Positions 11,233 to 23,968 of a stretch of 64,000 nt of DNA are shown in pieces. Position numbers and translations under genes: made by a program. The stretch's first letter is position 1. Every line of letters begins with the position of its first letter. The DNA comes from Guyanagaster necrorhizus (Eukaryota; Basidiomycota; Agaricomycetes; Agaricales; Physalacriaceae), in contig NW_025064891.1 in assembly GCF_019112545.1 (NCBI RefSeq), positions 770,344 to 834,343 of the forward strand, given 5' to 3'. A model generated the notes under the pieces. It was not told where the DNA came from and did no database searches. It saw only the letters and a program-made list of their open reading frames with translations.

Positions 11233-14200
11233 GCGACTCCACTGGATCAGCCAAAAGACTTCATGGTGTGCGGGCCCCAACCATTGTACAAACTTATGAT
11301 ATCTCTGTAGTTACATCGCATTCGAATATACCCCGAACAGTTATTACACACCCTAAAGAGTCGCAAAACAAATCTCAAACGCCAACAGGCCGAACAAGGG
11401 CAGAAAGCCCTAAACAATGGCTCAAACCATTTGAAACTGAATGGATGTGGAGGGCCATCAAGGAAGCAGTAGACGATAGCACGGCAAAATCCATCCTATG
11501 CGGATGGATACACCGAGCCAGAACCGACGAAGCCACCGCCGAAACAGTAGGAGAATTGAGGCAGACCGAGCAGAGTCGAGCCCTAGAATGGCTGGATGAA
11601 CTAAAAAATGCACCGAAGTTTGTCTGATGAGCCAAAACCCCTGGGAGAGACTTGATAACCAAGGCACAAATTGAGACTCTAACTAATCGAACCACATACT
11701 CGGTAACCGCTCTAATCGACAGCGGATGCACCGGTAGTTCGATCAATCGAACCTTCGTCCAGCAGCACAAACTCCCCACCCGATCCACTGCCGCATCCAT
11801 ACCGGTGTACAACGCCGACAGAACAAAAAATCAAGCCGGGTCAATCACAGAGTTTGTTGAACTCCGACTCATGATCAGAGATCACTCCAAAAGGATCGAC
11901 CTGGCCGTAACAGACCTTGGGACCAAGGAATTGTTCTTAGGACATGATTGGCTCATCCGGCACAATCCACTTATTAACTGGAAAACCGGACGACTCACAT
12001 TCGCACGATGTCAGTGCCAGAAGATTCCATTTGAGCTGTCCGATGAAGACCCAGAGGATTGATGGGATGAGGAGATGGAAGACGGCAAAACCATTCTGGC
12101 AGTCGACTTACAGAAAGAAATCCACATTCGGGCAATACATCACGCCAACAATCTAGCGGCCAAGGCCAACGAGGGGAGGAAGAAAAAAACGTTTGAAGAG
12201 ATGGTACCCGGGTGGGCACATGATTACCGAGACCTCTTTGACAAAGAGAGTTTTGATGAGCTCCCACGTCCAAAGCCTTGGGATCATGCGATCGAGCTAA
12301 TCCCCAATGCCAACACAAACCTAGATTGTAAAACCTACCCCCTCAGAAATCAGGAGCAGCAGGAACTCGATAGATTCTTGGAGGAAAATTTATCCTCCGG
12401 ACGGATTCGACCATCGAAATCCCCCATGGCCTCCCCCTTCTTCTTCGTGAAGAAAAAGGATGGCAAACTCCGACCAGTTCAGGACTATCGAAAATTAAAC
12501 AAAATGACCATTAAAAACCGATATCCTCTACCATTGATATCGAAATTGATGGACAAACTCCAGGGAGCCAAGTACTATACCAAACTCGACGTTTGTTGGG
12601 GATACAATAATGTTTGAATCAAGGAAGGAGACGAGTGGAAAGCAGCGTTCAGAACCAACCGGGGACTATTCGAGCCAACAGTCATGTTTTTTGGCTTAAC
12701 AAACTCCCCCACTACCTTCCAGTGGATGATGAACGACATTTTCAAGGACCTCATCACCACAGGAAAAGTCACTATCTACCTGGATGACATTCTCATCATG
12801 TCTAAAACCAGAGAAGAGCACTGAGACTTAGTCCGACGAGTACTCACTCATATGAGAAAGCACAAATTATTCTTGAAGGCAGAGAAGTGTGAATTCGAGG
12901 TATTGGAAACCGAATACCTCAGAGTCATCATCAGGGAGGGGAGTATTCAAATGGACCCAGTCAAGGTCGCAGGAGTAACAGACTGGCCAATACCGACCAA
13001 AAAGAAGGAGCTACAATCCTTCCTTGGTTTTACCAACTTCTACAGGAGGTTCATCCGAGACTATAGCAAGATTGTCTGCCCAATGACACAACTTACCGGG
13101 AATGCTCCATGGGGATGGGGGAACCTCCAACAACTCGCCTTTGAAGACCTGAAGCGATGACTGGCAGAGGACGTAGTCCTTGCCATACCATCCCAAGAAG
13201 GAAAATTCCGTGTTGAGGCCGATTCGAGTGAGAGGGCCATAGGTGCAGTACTATCCCAGGAGCAGGATGGAAAATGGCAACCGGTCGCCTTTCTCTCCAA
13301 GGCCTTAACTGTGACAGAACGAAATTACAAAATCTACAACAAGGAGTTGCTCGCCATAATGCTCGCCCTGGAAGAATGGCGACACTACCTGGTCGGAGCG
13401 GTTACCACCTTTGAAATCTGGATGGACCATCAGAATCTCAGGTATTTCTGCCAACCACAGAAGTTAAACCGTCGACAAGTCCGATGGGTAACCGAACTCG
13501 CTCAGTACCAGTACACACTTCACCACAAGGCCAGAGTCGCCAACAAAAAGGCTGACCTTCTGTTCCATCGGGCAGATCATAATCAGGGGGAAAACGACAA
13601 CATGGGAATCACACTCCTACGTCCGGAACACTTTCGGACACTAATAATGCCAATGGAGGAGGAGATTTACGAACGCATCAGGAGTGCAACCCGCAATGTG
13701 CATCGATGGGACTAGAAGATTGTGGCATCGCTTAATCATGAGAGAGGGATGACAAAGGAAGAGGGGATGATTCGATATGACAGAAGAATTTACATCCCAT
13801 GGGTCCAAAGCCTACATGGGGAAATCATCGCAATGTGCCATGATCATGCAACGGCAGGGCACCCAAGCATCGCCAAAACTAAAGAACTAGTTCTCTGAAA
13901 CTATTGGTGGCCTAAACTCAGCAATGACATCACCATCTATGTCCGAGCCTGTGAAATGTGCCAGAGGGGGAAAGCATCTACACAGTCCAAAGCAGCCCCA
14001 TTACATCCAAACGAGATACCCTCCCAACCATGGACCCACATTTCCGTGGACATGATTACCGGATTACCAGACTGCAATGGCTATGACGTGATCCTTGTCA
14101 TCATGGACTGATTCTCTAAAACAATCATTCCGGTCACATGTTCGATGGAATTAACATCCAAAGGATGGGCCAAGATCCTACGAGATGAGGTATACGCCAA

Positions 14201-15107
14201 ATATGGAATGCCCCAGATTGTCATCTCAGATCAGGGACCACAATTTGTTTCAAAATTCCTCGACGACCTATATCATCTACTACACATCAAGCAAAACGCA
14301 TCCACAGCCTATCACCCACAAACCGACGGACAGATGGAACATGCAAATCAAGAAGTTGAGAAATATCTCTGACTATTTATCAACTATCATCAAGATGACT
14401 GGGTGGAATGGCTGGCACTCGCCGCCTTTCAACACAACAATCGGATACACTCTGCCACAGGACAAACGCCATTCTTCGTCAACTATGGCCGCCACCCATT
14501 GGTTACCCAAACAAACCGCTATAAAATGACAACTCCCACTTCCATGAGTTTTGCCACCACCATGGACAATATCCATGCGGAGACAAAAAGAGCACTCGAG
14601 AAAGCTGCATTGACGATGAAAAAGCATTATGACAAACACCGACGACCCTCACACGATTACCAAGTCAACAACAAAGTTTGGCTTGATACAACAAACCTAC
14701 ATCTACCGCACCCTAAACGAAAACTTGCCGACAAACATACCGGTCCCTTCCCGATACTAGCGAAAATCAGAACCGCCGCCTACAAACTCTGCCTTCCGGC
14801 TACCTGGAAGGTCCATGATGTGTTCAACGAGTCCCTATTGTCACCATACATTGCTCCAGCCTTTCCAAGCCAAGTACAACCACCACCCCCACCACCCGAC
14901 CTAATCGATGATGAGGAACATTATGAAATTGACCAGGTCCTAAACCACAAACTTCGAAAGGTCAAAGCATGTGGTGGTGGAATGACAACAACGGTCGACT
15001 ACCTCATCAGTTGGAAAGGGTACAGACCCGAATCAAACCAATGGATAAATGAAAAGCATATGAACGCCGACGACGCTATACACGAATATGAACTATCCCT
15101 TAATTAA
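11233..15107 (+). pseudogene. Element B pol: protease, RT, RNase H, integrase, chromodomain
   Basis: The frame opens at 11124 and overlaps the end of gag in the -1 frame. Domains in order: linker; protease with ALIDSGCTGSS (11711-11743) and LGHDWLIRHN; RT (12360-13070) with GLTNSP and the YLDDIL catalytic motif (12779-12796); RNase H (13210-13560); integrase HHCC zinc region (13835-13970) and catalytic core with SVDMITGLPD, ISDQGPQF and TDGQMEHANQE (14045-14370); GPF-like module (14690-14800); chromodomain (14920-15100, EHYEIDQVL...YLISWKGY). All main catalytic residues are visible. About a dozen stops, for instance at 12060, 12615, 12822, 13713 and 14109, break the frame, several at sites where the other copies read Arg or Trp. 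Confidence 0.92.
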
Positions 15108-15130
15108 AGCCATTGGGATGATGGTCTTAA

Positions 15131-15141
15131 GCGGGAGGTAA
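15131..15141 (+). other. Element B polypurine tract
   Basis: GCGGGAGGTAA immediately precedes the 3' LTR at 15142 and parallels the tract of element A. Confidence 0.65.
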
Positions 15142-15598
15142 TGTTACGATTTTCCCCATTCCTCTTATTTTTCTTTTTAACACTTGCCTTTACCCCTATT
15201 CACGCTTAGTCAGAAAGGGCACAAGACTGTGTGAAAGCTTAGTCAGCACAACCAACTCAATCACCAAGGTCGTCACGACAGCTAAGCCCAACAACAACAC
15301 AATTGCCCTTTTATGTATGGTTGCGATGTTCAAGGACAATGGACACCATAGACACAGACAGACATAATAAGTAGTGATATAATTAGGACTATCTGTATAG
15401 TATTTAAGGACCAACGCTCTTGCTGGTAAACCCCAGCTTCGAGCTAAAGTTTATACACACCATTCTACCTCGAGTCAAACGTCTGACCTTGTGTCACAAA
15501 CAAATGGGTACACCTTAGTGGATTCAGGTGATTCCTTGAAGTGTGAAGGAATGCCTGCTTATCATGTGTATCTGTCCACGTGACATCTGGGCCTAACA
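15142..15598 (+). repeat. Element B 3' LTR
   Basis: 457 bp, TGTTACGATTTTCC...GGGCCTAACA. TATTTAAG is at 15401-15408 and the AGCTTCGAGCTAA self-priming target at 15435-15447. It is followed by the AAATC duplication. Confidence 0.96.
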
Positions 15599-15603
15599 AA
15601 ATC
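15599..15603. repeat. Target-site duplication of B, right copy
   Basis: AAATC after the terminal CTAACA of the 3' LTR of B; element A gag continues at 15604. Confidence 0.92.
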
Positions 15604-16071
15604 CTGATAAACATCTCACCAGCCCCTGACCAGCCCCTTACCAGAAGCCAGACTTAGCAGCTCATATCAGAGGAGCAATCAAGAAGAAGAAAGACATCAG
15701 TACCCTCCTTGACCTGTTAGCAGAAACAGTGATCATCACCTTGCAGGATTTAGAAACTCTTGGCAGCCAGTCCTCAACTATGAAGACAAAGGGCTCTCAG
15801 AAAACTTCTTTCAGCAGTCTCCATCCTCCAACCATTTTAGGATCTCTCAAACTCCTGAAATTGGTAACCATGCCTAAGACTCTCTTAGTCTCACTCAGAT
15901 GGCTGCAGAATCCCACTATATGACACCTCAAAGCCAGTCTTACAGCTCTGCCCTCTTGATCCACTACTTGGTTGGAACCAATGGTGGGCTGGGGAGGACA
16001 CCCTCAGACCAGCTCAATGATGAGTGACAAATCTGAGAAAACAGAAATGAGATCATTTATTGACTATTCCC
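15604..16071 (+). pseudogene. Element A gag, segment 2
   Basis: This lies between the right duplication of B and the left duplication of C. It continues the variable Ser/Pro-rich part of gag: a KKKKDIST stretch matching D gag, then low-complexity Ser/Thr/Leu segments with stops. It ends where C inserted (AGCAT at 16072-16076). The reading frame is broken in several places. Confidence 0.7.
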
Positions 16072-16076
16072 AGCAT
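16072..16076. repeat. Target-site duplication of C, left copy
   Basis: AGCAT directly before the 5' LTR, matched at 24495-24499. Confidence 0.92.
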
Positions 16077-16605
16077 TGTTATGATTTTTCCTATTTTCTT
16101 CCTATTTTCTTTTCTTTTTCCTCAGAAATGACCCCTATCTTGCTTAGTCAGAGTGCTTAGACCAGCGCTTAGGACCATGGAAACACTTAGCTCAGCAACC
16201 CAGTTGGTCACTCTCCTATCATATTGCTGTGCACTGTGAAGGAAGAGACAATACCTCTTTCGTCTTCAACTTGCAGTGCAACAACCACAGCACAACAGCA
16301 AGACAACAGCTTTTGTGGAGAGCCTGGCAACAGCAGGGGTAACAGCTCTATAACAGACAATATCTTTTGTGAAACATTTATTTATAGTGCGATAACGGAA
16401 TGGTATATAAGAAGTGTAGCTCTCACTGTAATACCCCAGCTTCAAGCTAAAGTTTATTCTCTACCATCCTATCTCAAGTGACTTGCAAATGCCTTGACCA
16501 CACACCTCTGTTAACACATCAGTGAACTCAGTCAGTCTAACCCGAAGTGCGAGGTTCTGAACTGTTTATCATGTGTTAATAGTCACATGGAGTTTGGGCT
16601 TAACA
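16077..16605 (+). repeat. Element C 5' LTR
   Basis: 529 bp, TGTTATGATTTTTCC...GGGCTTAACA. A TATATAAG box lies near 16403 and CAGCTTCAAGCTAAAG at 16437-16452. It differs from the 3' copy by a few tens of changes, mostly transitions, plus small indels in the pyrimidine-rich start. Confidence 0.95.
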
Positions 16606-16606
16606 A

Positions 16607-16619
16607 TTAGCTTAAAGCT
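16607..16619 (+). other. Element C primer-binding sequence
   Basis: TTAGCTTAAAGCT lies one base after the LTR. It is complementary at 12 of 13 positions to AGCTTCAAGCTAA at 16438-16450 in the LTR; the single mismatch is a transition. Confidence 0.65.
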
Positions 16620-16661
16620 TCTTGCTTCTCTTTCTCAGGCCTAACCGTGCTGAGAAACTGA

Positions 16662-19600
16662 ATGCCCCCTACCTTAAATCTGTCTGACCTGAACTTTACT
16701 CACAAGTTCTTTGAACTCTTGGCTTCTATTATTAGAACCTTGATCAGTTTATTAGTGATCATACAGCTGTGCCATAGATGCCAATCTATTACCACCTGGG
16801 CCATTCAACACTACCAAGAGTTCCAGCATATCTGCACAATCCTCCAAAATGTCACACCAGACCTCCCTCTCCATGACATCCCTGCCTCTGTCCGAAACTC
16901 CATCTGACATCCCAAAGAAACAGAAGATGAGCCTGAGAGCTTGACTCAAGGGTATCCTAGGGAAGAGGAGGAGCAGCAGCGGCAACATGAATACCCTCCA
17001 AGACCCCTGTCAGCAATTGTCCGAGACCCTGGAAACCCTTGGGCTACAGGGTTTTGATGACCCTGATCTGACGCCCCTATCCCCTCCTCTGAGCACAGCA
17101 TCACTGTGTCAAGAACAACCATCACTCAGTCTGAAATTGAGTGCTGGGCTAGAGACTCTCTGGATGCCATTCAGATGGCTCCAGGCACCAGAAGTACCAC
17201 AAGGAGCAGTGGAAGGGGAACAAGGGTCAGTAGTCCCAACCCCTTTTTTGATGACATCAACAGAGACAAGATCCGATACTGGCAAGCAGCATCAAGAGTG
17301 GCCAGTAGACTGGAACAAGAATGAGAAGGAGCCTCATGCCTACCAAGGTGTGATACAGTGGTACCAGACCCAATACGGCCAACTCCCTGATCTCTTACCC
17401 AGTTTCTCGAAGGACAGACATGGGTTGACCATCAGGCCAGCCACCAGTATGCACCACATCGACACAATAATACCCTGGTCAGCACTGCCAACTCTCCATT
17501 CTAGAAACCAGCCACTCCTGCCAGTGAGCCTGATCTCTGGACCAGGCCAATTGCCAGAGTCATCCATGCCGATGACTACCACCATGGAGAGCCAACACTC
17601 CTCAACGACAACCACCCATTATCATATAGGACAGACACCATCACCAAAACTGATGATATCCCCATCCAGGGAGATAGGATACCATCAGACCAGGAAACAA
17701 TCAGGGGTGATGACAAGCATATTGACTCCACCGGAAACCTCAAAAGGGTTCTTGATAGGCCAATCGCTGCCCTCTTCCTTTGTCCCCGGTTCTATAGAAA
17801 CTTCCATCAGTATTGCAGAGCAGTGATGCCACCAGCAGAAGGAGAAGAGGAGCAGCCTGACTGGAAGCCTACTCCTTGACCCAGACCTGACAATGCCAAG
17901 TCAAGCACTCAGCCCCAACCTGCCTGCCCTGAAAACCTTCAGCCAGCAAGGCAGTTCCCTCCTCGAGGGAACCACCAACAAGAGGGCCAAAGGAGACGAC
18001 GAGACTGAGGAGAAGGATCAAGAGGGCTGAGCAGTAGACCCCATCCTTGAGTGGGGAAGTATCGTCAGCATAACCACATGCCAAGAGCAGGAAAAGAAAC
18101 AACGAGAATGAGAGGCATGGGAAGAAGAGTTTATTTGGTTATATGAGGAGCAAGTAGCTGAATTATAGAGGGATGATTGTTGGCTATAATCATCCCTAGG
18201 GTGAAAGTATACTGCTGCTGATCCTGTCGAGTGGGAGGAGATTTTACAGTATGCTGTGACTAAGCATGCTATTTTTAATTTCAATCAGCAGTTCTTACAT
18301 TATCAGATGATAGTGATGCCATCATATCAACCAAAGTTTGGCAAACAAGAGGCACCGATGCCATGGACCCCAAGCATGATGCTGCCCAAAACAGCAAACA
18401 CGGCTTCATCAATCCGAATGGTGACATTAAGATACTCACTCGCCACATCGGCCATCCACAGCATAGCATCTTGACTAACCCGGTCCTATACATGGCCAAG
18501 AATTTACCACCCGAATCTCTGGACTGGCACAGGGAGCCGACTGTTGAGAGGGCAGCCACCACCTGACAAGGCAACTGGATCAGTTCCTGGTGATGAGAAG
18601 AAAGATGACCCTGAAGCAATGGCATAGAGGTGGACCATCAAAGACAGATGGATCGTTAAGAAGGAAGGGCCACTGATGCCAAGAAGTCCTATTGCCGATG
18701 ATGGATCCTTACACTTCTTTTCAGGACCTCTGACAGATTGGGTGGGTCCCCCTGGGAGGGAACCTCTAAACCCAATGTCACCTCTTGATCTGAAGGTGCA
18801 TATATTGAATGTCAGACCAATGCTCAGACAGAAGCCCCTTCCTTTTAAAGGGGCTTCAGACGATATTGACTGCTTTCTTATGGACTGCGACCAATACTTC
18901 CAGGTTTTTGCCTCATACTTCCTTCATGACATGTACAAGGTAAACTATGCCACCACCTACTTTGAAGACAAGACAAAAGTATGGTGGGTACTCCTGGCCC
19001 CCAACTTCTGGTCAACTATCCGGTAGCATCATCAGTACTCCGCCTGGTCAGTCCTAAAGTAGATGATCCATGACAAATTCACAGACCCTGCAGTCCAAGA
19101 AGTCCACAGGTTGAAGATGAAGGAATACAAGATGGGCGACAAGGCGGTGCCTGATTACTTCAATGAATTGGAACAACTTGGGAAACTTGCCAGAATCTGA
19201 GAAGACATAGCTGACTTGGAGCACATGGTCAAGTATATGAAGCAGGGAGTGCTGCCTCATTACCTAAAGACCATCTCAGATCTCAGCCATAGTGTCCCGA
19301 TCGGCTATGACGATTGGAAGGTGCAGATTGTCTTAATGTGGTAGGAACGACAATGACAGAAGGCTGAAGCAGCAAACCTGTAGGACCAACACAGATACCA
19401 GGGACAAGGCTTGAAGCCCTCCACCTCTCACACAACCATGTCCGCCAGGCCTGGTGGCTCAGCCCCAACTTCCCAGAATGATGGGAAGCAAACTGGTAAG
19501 GGCCCAAGTATCAGAACAGGTAAGCAGATCAATGTGGATCACCTCAAGAAGGAGGGGAAATGCTTCAACTGTGGCCGATCAGGCCACATGGCATGAAACT

Positions 19601-19728
19601 GCCCAGAGAAGAAGAACAAGCACACATAGGAGGATATCAGAGCACAGATTGCTGAGTTAACGAAGGAAGCACAGGATCTTGGGGATGATAATAAGCCCAA
19701 GGAGGTAAAAGATAGAGCTGAGCAGTAA
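16662..19728 (+). pseudogene. Element C gag
   Basis: The start is at 16662. The hydrophobic N-terminal run KFFELLASIIRTLISLLVII is followed by a His/Gln-rich helix, a long variable Ser/Thr/Pro region (16990-17830), an acidic/charged stretch (about 17980-18130), a capsid region (18676-19330) with DDIDCFLMDC and YFNELEQL, and a CCHC knuckle at about 19561-19602 (CFNCGRSGHMA). It ends DRAEQ at TAA 19726-19728. Stops such as TGA within the zinc knuckle (A-stop-NC) and TAG in the capsid make it inactive, but the capsid is not deleted as in B. Confidence 0.85.
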
Positions 19729-22700
19729 GCAATTCTACTGCCTTGGCCAAGGACAAGAGTAACGGGTCACATTCTGCTGGACAGACTGACATTTTATCTT
19801 CTGTAGTACCACTCCCTATGACTAAATTATGCGTGCATTCAAATATACTCAACCCTATTGCTCAAAACCCAGAATCGCCTAAGGAACCAACTTCAACAAC
19901 TCAAGTACCAATGAAGGGCTGAAGAGGGGCAGAGAGCCTCAAAGGTGCATCATCATCAAAAGTTCATTAAACTAAAAATATAAAACAGACTCAACTGCCT
20001 TTGGGCTGAACAGGAGCAGAGAGCCCCACAATGTGGCTCAAACCATTCAATACTGAATAGACTTGGTGAGCCATCAAAGATGCCAAAAATGAAGTAGCAG
20101 CAAAGGCCGTACTCAAGAACTGGGTACACAAGTCTCAAGCCAAGGAAGTAATTGATGACATGATCACTGGCATGCGAGTTACAGAATGATGTCATGCTCT
20201 AGAATGGCTCGATGAATTGCATGGACTCTGAAAGTTCATCTGAAGAACTAAGTCTACTGGAAAAGATTTACTAGCCAAAGCACAGATCGAGACATTAACA
20301 TCTTGATCAACCCATGCAGTCACCGCCTTGATCGACAGTGGCTGCATGGGAAGTAGCATCAACCGAGCTTTTGTCAACAAGCATCAATTGCCCACTCAGG
20401 CAACAGCAGCACCTATCCCAGTCTATAATGCAGATGGGACAAAGAACTAAGCCAGACTAATCACTGAATACATAGAGCTTAGGCTCACTATCAGAGATCA
20501 TTTGGAATGAATTGATTTAGCTGTAATCGACCTAGGAACCAAAGAGGTATTTCTTGGTTACAATTGGCTAATCAGACACAACCCACTAATCAATTGAAAA
20601 ACCAGATGAATCATCTTCACTCAATGTCAATGCCAGAAAATTCCATTCCAACTACCAGATGATGATCCCAAAGACCAATAGGATGAAGAAATGAAAGATG
20701 GCAAAACCATTCTCACCATCGACCTACAAAGGGCCATTAGCATTTGGGCAGTGCATCATGCTAATGACCTAGCAGCAAAAGCCAATGCCAAAAAAAGGGA
20801 AAGGACATTCAAGGAATTAGTACCTGAATGGGCATGCGACTATCAGGATTTATTTGAAAAAGAAAGTTTCAACAAATTATCTGATCTGAAACCCTGAGAC
20901 CATGCTATCGAATTAACTCCTAATGCTAACACCAACCTAGATTGCAAGTGCTATCTGCTAAGCAATAATGAACAACAGGAACTAGACAAGTTCCTCAAGG
21001 AGAACTTATCTACTGGAAGGATCTGGCCATCAAAGTCATTGATGGCATCCCTCTTCTTTTTCATCAAAAAGAAGGATGGAAAACTACAACCAGTACAAGA
21101 TTACCAGAAGCTCAACAAGATGACAATCAAGAACTGTTATCCACTTCTGTTGATCTCGGAGCTGATGGACAAACTCTGAGACACCAAGTATTACACCAAA
21201 CTGGATGTTTGGTGAGGATACAACAATATGCACATCAAGGAGGGTGATGAATGGAAAGCCTCCAGTGCATGATAAATGATATCTTCAAAGATCTCATCGC
21301 CACAGGAAAGGTCACAATCTACTTGGATGACATACTGATTATGTCCAAAACCAAAGAAGAACACCGAAGGATAGTATGACAAGTGCTATCTCTGATGAGG
21401 AAGTATCGACTCTTCCTTAAAGCTGAAAAATATGAATTTGAGGTATTGGAAACAGAGTATCTCGGAGTCATTATCAGCAAAGGAAGCATTAGGATGGACC
21501 CTATCAAGGTCGCAGGAGTAACTGAATGGCCAGAACTATCAAAGAAGAAGGAGCTACAATCATTTCTTGGATTCACCAACTTCTACCGCCGGTTCATCAG
21601 GGACTACAGCAAGGTAGTTTGACCAATGATGCAATTAACCAGAAATTCCCCATGGACTTGGGGAATTTCCCAACAGGAAGTATTTGATGATCTAAAATGC
21701 TGATTAGCCGAGGACATCATTTTAGCTATATCTAGCCAAGAAGAAAGATTCTGAGTGGAGGCCAACTCAAGCGAAGGTGCTATCAGGGCCATACTCTCAC
21801 AGGAACAAGATAGCAGATGGCGATCAGTTGCCTTTATGTCAAAAGCACTCATGGTAATAGAGTGCAATTACAAAATTTATGACAAGGAACTCCTAGCTAT
21901 AATGCTCACACTGGCCAAATGGTGGCATTATCTCATTGGAGCCAAAGAGATCTTTGAGATCTGGACAGATCATCAAAACCTCCGATACTTCCGACAGCCC
22001 CAGAAGCTCAACCATAGGCAAGCCAGATGGGTTATGGAACTATCAGAGTACAAATACACATTGCATCACAAGGCCAGCACCACCAACAAGAAGGCCGATC
22101 TTCTCAGCTGCAGGGTGGATCATAATCAAGGGGAAGATGACAACAAGGAAGTTGTATTATTATGACCTGAACACTTCCGAGCAATGATCATGCCGATAGA
22201 AGAAGAGATGCATGAATGCATCAAGAGTGCCACTCGCGATCTCCATAAATAGGATCAAAGAATTGCCCCATCACTCAATCATGAGTGCAAGCTAAAGAAA
22301 GAAGGAGGATTGATCCGCTATGATGAACGGATCTACATCCCAAGGGATCAAAGACTGCAGGGTGATATCATCACCACATGTCATGATCACATGACCACTG
22401 GACATCCTGGGATCACCAAAATGAAGGAATTAGTCTTGAGAGAATATTGGTGGCCAAAAATAGACTATAATATCACCTGATATGTCAAGACTTGTGAGGT
22501 TTGTCAGCAAGGCAAGACTTCAACACAACCCAGAGCAGCTCCACTCCACCCAAATAAGGTTCCTTCATCACCATGGACCCACATTTCGGTGGATATGATA
22601 ACTGGACTTCCTGAAAGTGATGGCTATGATGCAATTATCATCATAGTCGATTGCTTCTTGAAGGTGATCATTCTGATCATCTGCTCCATAGAGTTGACAT

Positions 22701-23907
22701 CTGAGGGGTGGGCAAAAATACTATGAGACAAGATTTATGCAAAATACAGCATGCCTCAGGTAGTAATTTCAGACAGAGGACCACAATTTGTTTTCAAATT
22801 CTTGGATGATTTGTATCAGATCCTTAACATCAAACAAAATACATCAACAGCATATCACCTCCAGACAGATGGCCAAATGGAATAGGCCAACCAAGAAATT
22901 GAAAAGTACTTACAACTTTTCATCAGTTACCGACAGGACGACTGGATAGAATGGCTAGCATTGGCAGCATTCCAACACAACAACAGAATTCACTTGGCAA
23001 CAGGCAAAACACTGTTCTTTGTGAACTACAGATGAAACCCACCAGTTGTGCAAATGAGGTGCATTCACACAACTACATCAGCATCAATGGACTTCGCAAC
23101 AACAATGACAAAGATCCATAAGGAAACCAAAGCTGCCCTCGAAAAAACAGCTTCAACAATGAAGAAGCAGTATGACAAACATTGACGAGCCGCATTCCAA
23201 TATTCAATCAACGACAAAGTGTGGTTAGACACTACAAATCTACATCTACCATGGCCAAAACAGAAATTATCTGACAAATGAACAGGACCATTCAAAATCC
23301 TAGGCAAAATCGGCAAATCTGCATACAAGTTACAACTACCAGCAACTTGAAAAATCCATAATGTTTTCAATAAAACATTATTAACACCATATGTGGCACC
23401 AGCCTTTCCAAATCAAGAACAACCACCTCTCCCACCAGCAGAACTCATCGACAACAAGGAACACTATGAAATCGATGAGGTACTTAACCACAAAACCTGA
23501 AAGGTTAAAGCACGAGGCAGAGACATGAAAACAACTGTTGACTATCTAGTCAGCTGGAAGGGATATGGGCCAGAATCAAACCAATAGGTGAATGAGAAAC
23601 ATATGAATGTGGAAGAAGCTATCCAGAACTATGAACACAGAATCAACAACATGACCCATGAGGGGGTCATATTCAATATTATATCTGTAAAACCAAATGC
23701 AGCAACAACAGGGATGGAGATAATATCTAGGCAGATATACAACAACTGACCTGCCGCCAGCAGAGGACATGTTAAAGAGGACGATGAAGATGACCCTGTG
23801 ACAGATGAGCCAGAAATAGTGGGGACATACAGTGAAGAGCAATGTACCACATCTTTGACTCATTTGAAGCCTGCAGACAAGAGGTCCAGCAGATCGGCCA
23901 CCTCATG
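19729..23907 (+). pseudogene. Element C pol with extended C-terminus
   Basis: Order: linker, protease with LIDSGCMGSS (about 20326-20358), RT (21000-21620) with [11 protein letters not shown] near 21320, RNase H (21750-22120), integrase (22380-22930), GPF-like module and chromodomain (23460-23640, EHYEIDEVL...YLVSWKGY). Near 21258 EWKA runs directly into the CMINDIF block: about 75-80 nt containing the GLTNSP motif of RT is missing. Unlike A and B, the frame continues about 85 codons past the chromodomain (acidic, KEDDEDDP) before TGA at 23905-23907. Many stops are present. Confidence 0.85.
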
Positions 23908-23960
23908 AATGGCAAGGGGGGATTTCCCTCACTTAACCATTAGGACAATGGTCTTAATGA

Positions 23961-23968
23961 CAGGGTAA
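23961..23968 (+). other. Element C polypurine tract (degraded)
   Basis: CAGGGTAA precedes the 3' LTR at 23969, in the position held by GGGAGGTAA in B and GGGGGTAA in A. Confidence 0.5.

Larger units (their letters stand above)
7925..15598 (+). mobile_element. Element B: Ty3/gypsy chromovirus, best preserved of the nest
   Basis: A 7,674-bp element with two 457-bp LTRs, inserted in the gag of A and flanked by AAATC at 7920-7924 and 15599-15603. It has PBS, gag, pol and polypurine tract. CpG dinucleotides remain common and pol stays in one frame from 11124 to 15107, broken by about a dozen stops, many of them TGA where the family has CGA or TGG. A gap in gag removes the capsid core, so it could not have encoded its own particle in its present form. 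Confidence 0.95.
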
